Shown here: positions 49,915-61,100 of the stretch, piece by piece
Layout of the letters: every line of letters begins with the position of its first letter
How positions within the stretch are numbered: the stretch's first letter is position 1
Notes under the pieces: generated by a model
The model's database searches: none
What the model saw: only the letters and a program-made list of their open reading frames with translations
Told to the model about the DNA's origin: nothing
Program-made: the position numbers and the translations under genes
From: Girardinichthys multiradiatus
Lineage: Eukaryota > Chordata > Actinopteri > Cyprinodontiformes > Goodeidae
Length of the DNA: 64,000 nucleotides
Assembly: GCF_021462225.1 (NCBI RefSeq)
Contig: NC_061813.1
Coordinates: forward strand, 23,088,442 to 23,152,441
Reading direction: 5' to 3'

Positions 49915-50466
49915 AATAATGACCACGTTAATTCAAACAAAGCCACTGGCCCTGATGGTGTACCAGGGAAGGGGCTTTAGGCCTGTGCAAACCAACTTGC
50001 TGAGGTCTTCACATGAATTTTTTACAGCTCCCTGTGACAGTCCAAAGTTCCACAGTGTTTGAAATCCTCTATCATTGTACCTGTGCTGAAAAAACCTGCA
50101 ACTTAAGACAGTCTCAACAGCAACAGGTCTGTTGCTCTGACACCAGGGATAATGAAGTGCTTTGAGAGACTGATTGAATATGCGTATTGTGCCAACAGAT
50201 CTACTGAGGATGCCATTGCCATGGTAGTACATAATGCACTGAATCATCTAGAATATCGTGATATTGTAAATATTGCTCAGCTTTTAACACCATCCTTAAG
50301 GATGTCCACACTTCTAAGCTGCTTCGCCTGGGCCTCTCCTTCGTCTGTTATTGGTTACAGGACTTTCTTACCATCTGCTCCCAGATAGTCAGGCTCGGGC
50401 CTCACCTATCCACCTCCATTACACTCAGCACTGGCGCTCCACAGAGCTGTGTACTCAGTCCTTTCT
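49915..50466 (+). pseudogene. LINE reverse transcriptase fragment (left of the retroposon)
   Basis: Readable blocks in order are NKATGPDGVPG (about 49935), SSIIVPVLKKPAT (about 50070), SVALTPGIMKCFERLIEYAY (about 50130), CANRSTEDAIAM (about 50188) and LSTGAPQSCVLSPFLF (about 50425-50472). These are the RT fingers and the GAPQGCVLSP block of a common fish LINE. Stops and shifts are numerous. The frame is cut at about 50467 by the poly(T) end of the G-rich retroposon. Confidence 0.75.
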
Positions 50467-53400
50467 CTTTTTTTTTTTTTTTACTGTGTCCTGTCCGGCA
50501 GAGTAGAGCTCAGAATTGTTGTCTGAGTGCCAAGAAAAAGCCCAACAGATTTACTTTCACAAGTGGAGCATTACAGCTAACGCTTTAAAGCTCTGCTTGA
50601 TATTTATAAAAGAAACTTTATTAGAAACTGCTTTCAGTTGTTACGGACACAGAGACAGAAATGAAAAGTAAAAAAAAAAAAGAAGCACGAAAGGGAGAAA
50701 GGGGGGGTGGGGCAAAAAGTAAAAGGGGAGAGAAGGAGAATAGAATGGAGGAAAGAAAGAAGGATGAAGAGAATACAAGATAACACCCTGCTTGCTTCTA
50801 CACCTACAGAAAAATTCATATCACCAGCTTTTTTACCGAAATATGCACGGTACTTATCAATGCAAGATGTATTTGGTGGTAAAACTGTTAACACCTGAAT
50901 CTAAACACCTGTTGGTCTGAGTGTGAGCACGCTTGGACCGCCAGGACTACCGCAACCCCCCCCCCCCTCCCAGAGAAGAGCCGAGTCCCAGGGAAACCAC
51001 CCAGCAGCCACAGTGCAGAAGCCCCAGGGAGCTTCAGTGACGAGCCCACAGGCCCCGCCGGCAGCCGTCTACGCCCGAGCAGATCCAGAGACCCGAGACC
51101 CCGGGACATATCCCTCCCCAAGCAGAGGCCTGACAGAGCCCAGGGGTCCAGGCCCTGGCAAGCAGCCACCGGGAGTGAGCCAGCACACGCCAAAGCACCC
51201 GGCCCCGGATACCGAGAACCACAAGTACACCGGAGGGCAGAGACACCAATCACCAGCAGGTAGTGTGGCGGGGAGGGAATAGGCCCCACATTGGATGGGG
51301 GGCCTAAACTGATCCAGGAGAGGGAGCAGCCCGAGACCCAACCTGACACAAAAAACAGGCACACACAGTCACAATCACACATTCCCACCCTCATGCGTAC
51401 ACATAAAAACACTCAAACCCACGCACCCAGCGTAATGACAGACAACAATGGACGTTGAACACTCACTCACACTCCCCATACATATTCTATACTCCCAGGT
51501 CCAGGTGCCGATACCCCATAGGAACATCCAGCCCCCGGGACCCAAGAGGTGGTCCCCTTCCCTCCGGGGGTGGAGACAGGCAGAACGCCACAGCACCTGA
51601 ACCTGGTCCGGGCTAGCCCGGGCACGTGCCTGAACCTGAGTGACCCCGGTCAGGACCCCGACCCCCTGCCTCGACCCCAGTCCCCAACCACTCCCATCTT
51701 CATTCATAGAGGGGGCCATGTACAAAAGAGGGGTCTACATGGTCCAAACAAGCCCGGCAACCAGAGCCACCACAGAATAAAATAGTCCTAACCCCCAACG
51801 AATTCCAATCCCAACTCCATGAGCCCCCCACCCCTAAAGAACCCTGACATGAATATCCCCACTGGGTCACCCCCAACCAAGATACAGATATCGAGCACAT
51901 GCCCCCAAACCCAAACGCCATGAATCCCCCCCCCCCCCCCCCCCCCCCCACAGTACATGGGCACACTCCACCAGGTGAGCTTCCTCCCCGGAAAGCCGAC
52001 AAAGCAACACCCACATAGCGCAAGATCCACACACAGCCTCGCTCCAAGCAACCCCGCCACTTCCTGCCCCCACCACCGCTGTGTGGTGGGGTGTGAAAAG
52101 ACCCCAAGCCTACCTCCACCTGTTCAAATCCGGTGTTGATGCATGTTGTTGCAGTGTGCCTTTAAAAAGAAAAACAGGTGGGGGAGAGGGTGTGCCACAC
52201 CCCCCACCCTCACCCCCACCAGGAACCCTAAATGTCTACATGCAACTTGACTCTTAGAGGTGAGCGCAGGCACCAGAGGTTAGGGTAATAAAATACCCTC
52301 CCTCTTAGTGCCATTAATCGCACTCACACCCAAGGCCCTACATGTGAATGCCATGAAAATGTTATAAATGAGTGTCTAAGTTGTACACTAAAATTGGGGC
52401 ACAGGCTGCCATGGGACCGCAGAGATGGAAAACCCTTGCGGCACTCCAATGACACACCTGCACCCCAAGACCCTACATGAGTAGTAGTGTGATGGAGTGG
52501 GCGGAAGGAGGTGTCCGGGATGGGGAGAGAAGGACAGGGGGGCACAATGCTCTCGCAGGGAGCCAGCTCCCTGGCTGACCCCAATAGGCCCCCTCATTCG
52601 CCGAGTTCCAACAAATGACGGAGGCATAGGCACATTCATCGGACGAAAGGGTAGGGACAGGGACCAGGCCCCGAGAACCGACCAAAAACCAGGACCAACA
52701 CCCCCAGACCCCCCGGAACCATCCAAACCCTCAAATCCCTATCCTCAGCCCCGACATCCAGTCCCCCGCCCGAAGGAGCCACCGACCCCCAACAAAAAGG
52801 TGCTAGCCAGAAGCGTCCGCCGCATCAATCAAGAGTGCAGCCACACTACAGAACAAAAAGCAGACCAGCCAGCCCAGCACAACCAGAAAACACCACACAA
52901 AGGAGGGCACATGACCCACATGCCCAACCACCCCCAAACCACGAGGCAGAGCCAACAGAGCGACAAGTCCCCGATGCCTGGCACCGGAACGCAGCCACAA
53001 CCAGGCAAACGGGACAACAAAACACATCCCACACCAACACAGAGGCCGCCAACAAGAAATACCTGACCCAAAATGCCAGGCCCACAAATGCAAGCTCCGG
53101 GCCAGCAGAAGGACATGCACGCCCCACAGACAAACGAACCAAGACCCCCAAGGGCCAGCCAGGCAGTCAAGCAGACCCCGCGCGCACCACCCCACTCACC
53201 ACCATGCCAAAGGGAAAGACGCCAGCCTAGCAAGCAGGAGGGCAGTACAGAAAGGCCACAGTATGCACAGCAAAGAGGCCGCGCTCCCCCCCGAGACACA
53301 GAACCACCAACATCCATGCCAGCCAAGCAGAAACGACAGAGCCAAGCCAAACTGTGATTCCCCCCAAGCCATCGCCACAGCAACACCACACATCCTTCCA

Positions 53401-54240
53401 TACTTTGGTAGGGGCACGGTGAAGACCACCAACCCCAAGCACACACCAGCTACCAGGAACTACCCAGCAGACAAGCAAACCCCACCTCAGCATAAGGCCG
53501 AGAAGGCCTATGTAACCTCCGAGCCCAGCAACACCCGCCCTGCAGTACCTACACACAGAGGCCAGAGCCGGCATGCACAGGACCACCACCCCAACACCAC
53601 AGCATGCAATGAGCACCTAAAGCAGAAGCCCTGCACAAAGCCCACACCATGCAAATGCGCCCCCACCAGCCCTCCAAAAACACAGATCCCGGCAAAAGTG
53701 CACCCCCGTGAGAAGAAGACCCACAGCATCCAGGTCCAAGAACATGCCCGACCCCCATACCCCTTTCAGAAGTAGCCTCGCGAGAAAACCCACACCGAAG
53801 CCCACAAAAGGCAAAGAGCCCACAGAACCAAAACCCACCAAAAAGCCGAGACCAGTCCACCCCGAGATCAACCCTGGCCAGCCCGCACGCCCAAACCATG
53901 CAGACCCCTTCAACCACCCTTCGCCTGACAGAACCGGGACCGACATCAGGAATTGGAACCCAGACAAGGAACCAGAATCCGAACCGGAACCGCCCAGGTC
54001 CAAACGATGCCCATCTCCACCCAAGGCCAACCACCCACCTCCACCCCAGAAGAAAACCTACACCCACCCCAACATTCGAACAACTCCCAGAACACATAAG
54101 ACATTACACACCCAGGTTGACTCTGCCCCATCCCCTCCCACAGATCCTCCGCCCAGCCAGTGCACTCCTTGAAGGAGAGAGGACCTAAAATGAGATGGTA
54201 CCTACCCGCCAATTTAGGAGGCCCCTACGCCCACCGATGC
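50467..54240 (-). mobile_element. G-rich poly(A) retroposon, copy 2 (longer)
   Basis: Starting from the plus-strand T run at about 50467-50482, the next bases (actgtgtcctgtccggcaga and onward) match copy 1. Shared blocks then follow in the same order: 50880-51340 with 40097-40700, 51700-52400 with 40860-41460, and 52890-53000 with 41580-41688. Copy 2 extends about 1.2 kb farther (to about 54240), so copy 1 is truncated at its 5' end. No reverse transcriptase, endonuclease or other domain is readable. The right limit is inferred from where the LINE resumes. Confidence 0.7.
51926..51949. repeat. C24 homopolymer
   Basis: An uninterrupted run of 24 C within copy 2 of the G-rich retroposon. Copy 1 has 12 C at the same point (41093-41104). 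Confidence 0.95.
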
Positions 54241-54289
54241 ACCGAAGGCCCCCGGGCAGCCTGTGATTGACACTTCAAAAATACTAAGG

Positions 54290-54455
54290 TTGCTTGTTGC
54301 CCAATCTTGGCAACACTGCATTGTGCTGCTACCTCAGCAGAGCTAAAAACATTCTAGACTGTACCCACCATGGCCTGTTTCAGCTCCACCCATCAGGCAG
54401 AGAGTGCAGGTTATTGAGAGCCCACACCCCCAGATTCAGGAACTGTTTTTTTTCC
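54290..54455 (+). pseudogene. LINE C-terminal fragment (right of the retroposon)
   Basis: It reads GLFQLHPSGRECRLLRAHTP then RFRNCFFSNN, the C-terminal block (LLPSGRRYR...NSFFP type) of the same kind of LINE as the fragment at 49915. The middle of the ORF, several hundred codons, is absent, so either the insertion was accompanied by a deletion or the two pieces are separate copies. Confidence 0.65.
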
Positions 54456-56335
54456 AATAATTGTATTTTATGACGATTTTATTTAGTTTAGTGATTATTG
54501 TATGCACATATTGTGTACGTAGGCATTGTGTTGTTAGAGTTGTTGGCAGAAGTCATTATCTTTCTGTGTCATCTCAAAAACACATGCTACTGTTAACAGA
54601 ACAGCCCTCAGTTCACTTTGCTCAACCAATGTGCTTGAAATAATTCTGGTATGTGATGATATGTATAGGCTGTATACACAGTGTGATGCTGTCAAACTGA
54701 GTGGGAAGACAAAAACAAACAAGTGTGTGACACATGACTCTGAATGGCGCCTTTCCCTCTGGTCTACATTCCAGACTACAATCTGTTTCATAAACCAATA
54801 CATATGTGATTTTAGTGACAAAAGGTTTCAACTCTTTCAGACATCATACTTGTCAAAGATGAGAACTGGATCATACCATAAATAACTTAGTCCACATTGC
54901 AAAATAATTAAATTTTCCTGGAAAACTGTTACTCTCTAGTAAATGTTATAAACAGTTCAGCAGCTTTATTAACCTGGCATCGCTGGAGTTACAAGAAATT
55001 GCAAGCATGTGGAAAATGACATTTTTTATCTTGTCTTGTAGCATTTTAGCTTAGCATCTAATGTATGTGTACGTGTGTGGAACAGCAGAGCAAACAGATT
55101 TTTTTATGCAACACCAACTTCTTGGTGGGTTCTTTTCAGATCTGGAGTAGCTCATTTCACATTATGTATCATTGTTTTGCAACTCAAATCTGAAACTGGA
55201 GTCCCTAAATCTGCTGTGATTCTCTCCATTTTAAGCCACTTTCAAAGCTCTTGGTCACAAGAAACGTCTACATCTAACAAGCTCCACATTACTGATATAC
55301 AATTAGACAGTTAAGATCTTGGAAAAAATGCCTATTAGATCTCATCATTGCCATGCTCTTTGGAAAGCAAAAAAGATGATTAAAAAATGTATGTAAAGTG
55401 AGATCAATGGTGTGGAATTCCTGGTGTCCTGCTGCATCAAGGCCGGACAGATTACTTTACTCATTTTACTTATTCAATTTTCTCACATCAAAGAATCAAC
55501 TGACCAACTGGGAATTATGATATGAGTGCCCAAAGTAATCAGATAACTAGCAGCCGAATTAATCGCACAATAAGTGATAAGCATAAATTTTACTTTCAGT
55601 GTCAACCATGCCACACCAGGTGAGTGAAGCGTCAACATATAAGAAGTGTGAGATGACGTTTTGGTATTATCAGGACATTGCTGTAATATATGAGGCTCAT
55701 TTGAACTGCTTCTGCAGCTGTGGTGTGTATTTGTGGCATAAATGACGGGTGACGGCTGTGGCACTCATGCCAGAATTTTTAGACTTGTCAATCCATGTCA
55801 GCCTAGCTTTTGTAGTGATCCAGCTTTTTGCAACAGTAGTTTCATATTAAGGCTAATATGTAGTAGTGTGATAAAGGCATAAGATTCAATTTATTGGAGG
55901 GATAAAGATGTAGATTTTTCTACCACCAGAAGTCATACTAAACTGCGGCAAAAATTTAAATGAACACTGAAGCTGCATAAAAATTTGCTTCTAAATAATT
56001 TTATTGTGGTTTATTTATCTTGCTTCATACCATCTGTCCTTAAATGTGTTTTTCTTCTGTTCTTTGTCTATATTTAAGCTGCCTTTAAACTGCATCTGGG
56101 AACAGGCATTGCAAATTAGCTATAAATGTTTTGGTATTTCTTAGAACAAAACACTTGTGCCTTTTAGAAATAAACAACAAATGAATGCAAAAAAACCCAT
56201 CAAAAACAACATTTGAGAATAATTTCCCATAGAGATTCCTAAAACAAAAACAGATAAACTCTGCAGGCACAAAATCACACAGCAAAAACACGCCTGTCTC
56301 AGAAGCACACATAAACACACACAAAGACTGCCTAC

Positions 56336-56462
56336 CAGCAAGCTGTTTGCCCATGTTCTCCAGCTCTTTGGAAAAGAGGGAGTCACCAAGCAGCAGCCCC
56401 GTCTGCCCGACAGAACTCCCACCTCTTGCAGACTTCAGATCAGCCTCCCAGACAGCCTGACG
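56336..56462 (-). CDS. Host gene, first visible exon
   Basis: The acceptor (ttctgttcccctcactcactag) and donor GCTG|gtaggc delimit 127 bases. It encodes RQAVWEADLKSARGGSSVGQ, a short hydrophobic and Gly-rich stretch, then SKELENMGKQLA plus one base. The end begins a short coiled coil that continues in the next exon. The frame is open and in phase with the following exon. The exon must be internal because it begins in phase 0 after a good acceptor; the start of the gene is farther upstream. Confidence 0.8.
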
Positions 56463-59400
56463 CTAGTGAGTGAGGGGAACAGAAAAAGAGAGCAAGTCAC
56501 ATTAGAAGAAAGACCCTTCAATTAACTCTATATAATTTTCAGCTATTGCTCAAACTATCTGAGCCGAATCTGCTGGGGGCAAAAAGGGCCAATTATTATT
56601 TTATGAGCTTTAGAAAAACACGAGAAACCACAGCAAGTGTAGATGAAAGCATCCAGCATGGAGAGACCTTTGTTAAGTGAATGTGGCCCGCTAGACAGTC
56701 AGTAGTGGTCCAAGGCATTTTTCTAAAACCATCAGATGAGGCCCTTACCCTTTGCACACTGGTGTGTTGGTATTAAGTCTGTCTTTTTATTTTAGACATT
56801 TTTTCTCATAATATTTGTGGTTTGTTTAAAAAAAAATAAAAACCTGTTAGACATACTGCAGTTTGCAAAGTTTTTTAACAGAATTTTGCCTAATCATAGT
56901 TTTATTCTTTTGTGCAGCCAAATGATGCATAGAGTTAATGCACTAGTGTCCATGAGCTCCATGTGCAGGTGAGAAATAAAACTTGACTGCCATAATCCTG
57001 CCAGCTGTTTGTTTAGCTTACACAAGAAAAGTTATGATGCATCAGATGCCAGCGCTTACATCATTTGATATGGTAAGCTTTTAATGAGAAACAGAGCTGA
57101 CTTGACTAAGTCCTGAGATGTTCTGAAACATCTGGTAATAAATATATGCAGCACACTCTTCAAGCAATACTCAGGTATCACCATGTGGTATACATGCACC
57201 ACAATGATAAAGTCCATAAAGTATGAAACACCTGAACTTACATAATATCACAGCTACCAATACGTAAAAAAGTTATTAAAACTTACTAAAGCTTATTTTT
57301 TTAAGTTGTATCTCCTTAAACATTAAGGAAAGATTTAAGTAGTTTTGGAAGGTCACACTTAATAAAAGCAGTACATGGTTCCAAAGCTATGACCGCAAAA
57401 TAAAGGTATACAATTTAGCTTAACATAGCTAAATAATTATCAGTAAAAGTGGTGTTGTCGTGTGTAATCAGGCAAAGCAGAGGCACTGTCACGCTGTGTG
57501 GTAGATATACAAGACAACCATAAATCTCAACAATAAAATTAGGGGTTGTTTCCACGGTTGGAACCAGTGCCAAATCAGACAAAAGAGAGTAGAAACTTAG
57601 CCTGATGCAGCTTGACCTAAAGGTGGAGCTGCGTGGGGAGACAATGCATTTCTTACCAGCTAAATAGCCTCAGCATTTTATTATCTAAGAGTTTTTCCTC
57701 CACTGAAGTTAATATTTTCTGTTAACTTTAAATTCTGACAAGAGATGCCTGTTTTTTATTTGCAAACAACAATAACCCAACTACTCATAATGAATATAAC
57801 AGTGTTTCGCAGAGTTTTCAATCAAATACACCGGTAAAATCAACTAACCTTACTGAAAATAATAAAGGAAGTGCAGACATCTGCTTTCAGGATCTCCACG
57901 AATACAAAGTGAGAAATGCTCACATCAAAGCCTTTGTTTTAAGAGCTTTTAACTTGAAAAGTTTTTTTTTGTTTGTTTTTTTTTGCATTTCTGTTATGAG
58001 ATACAGATTGAAGCGATCACAACTTCATATTGTTGATCATTCACACATTTTAAGTTTGAATTGAAACGTTTACAGGGGCAGTCCTTGGCTTTGAAATCAT
58101 GCCTCTATATGTTACAATCTGTGGTGTAGTGGAATGATCTCACTGTTTTTAAATCACATTCTGGACCCGGCAATTCAGCAAGTGGAGATCTGTTTTCCCA
58201 AACCAAAGCACCGCTTCAGCTGGAGGAGGACCTGCTCAGCACCAGGTGACAAACTACATAAATTGCTCACATTTCAAAGCCCAAAATTGAAGTGCACACA
58301 AAAACCACTGTAATTAGATTACAAGTTCTGGTAAATTAGGTCTGAGCTGGACAAAAACAGTGAGGAACCCATAGCGGAACACCTTTAGGGATACCCCAAT
58401 AGCTGAGGTGCCAGGTCATGCATATTCTACACATATGGAAGATCGTATTGGAAGCAGTTTGCTGCCATCTAGCAGTCAGAGTAACATGATGTTTATCATG
58501 TGTGGAACAACATTTAGTGATATTTTCAGATACCTCTAGTGACTTTTTTAAAAAGTAGTTGGCACTTTTTCTGCTGTTATTGGAGACTTTCAGAGGCTCG
58601 TGAAATAAACTATACTACTTGCTTTTCTAGCGGAGACTGCCTGGGCCCCCATCCTGTCCTAAAGCACTCACAAGCGGCCAAATTCTTGCACAGTAGTCCT
58701 TCTCAGCTGCAGTCAGATCTGCTACCACTGTGCCACTGTGACCAATTAGACAGTCTGGGTTCTTCACAGAAAGCTTAGAAATCCCTAGGTAGGTAGGTGA
58801 TCCATTAGGTCTCCAAGATACTTCTATCTGGCATTTCAATCGCCTTGCTTCTCCTCACTGGATAAATGTTAATATAAATATTCTCTTTATGAACTCACAT
58901 TTGAGGTGGAGACTTTTGCTTTCACCATTTTCTTTCTGTTTTGTTCTATTATGCAAAAATCTTCAATTTCTACATTGCAAATGTAATTACATCAATCTTC
59001 AGCAACTTTCGCCTGTTGTCTTGTTCTCACTTTCATTCTTTCATCCTTTTTTGCATTTTTCTTAACTTTGAACATTAAAGTGAATATGACTACCATGAGC
59101 AACAAGCCTTAACACAAATGAAAACAAAAGTCTTCAAAAATACTCATTTAAATTGATAATCCAAAGGGGCTAAAGAAACTGACTTTGTCTTCCCAGCAGC
59201 TTGAGCTGCATCATGGTGCTCATGCCCAGTTGCTAAAGAGTTCAAAAGATGGCAGGTCTGAACTGATTTATAAGTTGATGTTTAAATGCCTATATGCTTA
59301 ATAAAAATATAATTCTGCAATGTACCTGTTCTTCAATTGTACATAAGAACAAATAACCTAAACCAAACTTTAAATGTTAGTATTTAGGCACTAGCCTAAA

Positions 59401-59614
59401 AACAAACATTCAAAGACTTAAACCCCAACAGCCTGCATCAAGAACTAAAGCCTCCATACATGGGTCGCCAGCTTTAAACCCTGCACCACCAGCGCATAAA
59501 TCTCGGTCATGTGCAAAGCTAATAGATACATATCTGACCTGCAGCTATAATTTTAAACATTTTGCATTTGTATTCCGGAACCCCTCAGGGATCTGAATAC
59601 AAATTCACATCACA

Positions 59615-59735
59615 CTTTTTAGAATTTTCTTTGTAAAGAGAAAGAAATTTCTGTATTCTTTTTCTTCCACTTCACAATTATGCACTACTTTGTTTTGGTC
59701 TGTCTCATAAAATTCCAACATTAACATATCAAAGA
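59615..59735 (-). repeat. Tc1 inverted-repeat relic
   Basis: In reverse complement it reads gaattttatgagacagacca followed by aaacaaagtagtgcataatt, matching the inner part of the inverted repeat at 30360-30420. No transposase remains nearby. Confidence 0.6.
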
Positions 59736-60810
59736 GCTGTGAAGACCTTTGCAAAACACTATAGTTTTTTTTTACTGAACATGTATAGGAAAAAACAAGT
59801 AAAGCTGCTATTCTCTGATGTATGGCTGACCATTCAATTTCAAGTCCATTACATTGAACTTGGTGCCTGTCAGACACATGAAGCATTTCGTGGCAGCACA
59901 ACCACATCACCACAAGCCAATCTTTAATTACAGCCCTCATAAAGCAGCGATGTGAGCTGAACATCATAGCTGAATTCACTCCCCGACTACTTCTTTTTCT
60001 TCGGTGGTATCTCCCTAAATCCAACAGTATTACATCATCTTCTCTGCCTCACGCTCTGGGTCTTCTCGGCTCCAACCCACAAGGCCACCAACAGGTTGTA
60101 ATTTTTTAATACACTGTAAAATCAAAACTAGGCTGTAACTAATTACATTTAAAGGCATCAGCTAAAATTCTTTGGTAAAACCAAAGACACATCTGAAAAT
60201 ATTGTTAAATTTAATTAATTAACAATTTCTTTCATGTTATAATGCCAGACTCCAGACTGAAGGTTACGGCAACTAGTTCTTGGCAGGCCTGAAAGCCTAA
60301 AAAAACAAACCAGATACAATGCAAACAATTCCTCCAATAAGATAACATAAACCCGTAAACAATCAAAATCTCTTCTTTCCTTGATTGAGCTTGGTGAACT
60401 AATACATTTTTAGAAAGTCAGATGGAAAACAACTACACATACAATGAGACATAATGCAAATGAAAGAAATATGTGAAAAGCAGAAATGGTTCTGTGTCAT
60501 TTGGGAAAATGAATTGAACAAAAACAGTCTTGATGATGAAAAGTAATCTCAGTTTCCTTCTGTTGCTGTTGGTCTGGATTGTTTAATCATCATGAAAAAA
60601 CAGAAGGAACACTTTTTCATATCCAAAAGATTGACTCTGATTTTGCACTGAGTATATTTGTATCAATGGTGCCAAACTGAATCCCCCCTTTCACAATTGT
60701 ACCATAAATAAAATGCCAGAAAAAAGGGAAAAATCTCTGTTTCTGCCTCAAAAGACAAATATGGATCTAATTTTGAACAATTAATTCCATCTTGTAATCA
60801 AATATTATGC

Positions 60811-60812
<2 letters not shown>

Positions 60813-60849
<37 letters not shown>
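60813..60849. repeat. (TG)n microsatellite
   Basis: A continuous TG run of about 37 bases. Confidence 0.95.
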
Positions 60850-61100
60850 TCATCCCCAACATCACTACAATCTGGAGTTTGCTGCAGTGTAGCTGAACAC
60901 ACAACAAGAACTGTTAGACATTTGTTAATGCAGTCACAGAACTATGACATAATCAGACTGGGCTTGCACAGGAACCAAGATAGGACCAACAGAGAAACAT
61001 ATGAGGCCGACACAATTTCTTTCATGCATATTTTATTTTATGAAGTGTTTTGTGGCTTACTCCATCTCCATTTAATAACTTTACTACTTATTGTTTAATA

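Larger units (their letters stand above)
44969..56335. other. Intron 1 (as visible) of the host gene
   Basis: An intron of 11.4 kb. It contains LINE 3' UTR sequence (47060-47835), a Tc1 relic (49160-49760) and the LINE/G-rich retroposon nest (49915-54455). The parts 44997-47060, 47836-49160 and 54460-56335 show nothing I can name. A poly(T) run lies at about 45812-45828. Confidence 0.5.
56463..61098. other. No gene recognised; probable upstream intron
   Basis: AT-rich DNA containing a Tc1 inverted-repeat relic (59615-59735) and a TG microsatellite (60813-60849). No splice-flanked open exon was convincing. Confidence 0.45.

Noticed and set aside
50900..54200. A CpG island or promoter
   Set aside because: GC content is high because of C runs and CCA/CAC repeats, with few CG dinucleotides, and the block belongs to a retroposon.
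50888..54212. Many open frames of 100-205 codons
   Set aside because: Same compositional effect as in copy 1; frames overlap on both strands and are not shared intact between the two copies.
58200..58260. Possible exon with LQLEEDLLST-like reading on the plus strand
   Set aside because: The acceptor is weak, the frame is very short and the strand is opposite to the host gene.
59605..60024. 139-codon minus-strand frame
   Set aside because: Part of it overlaps a Tc1 inverted-repeat relic and no domain is visible.
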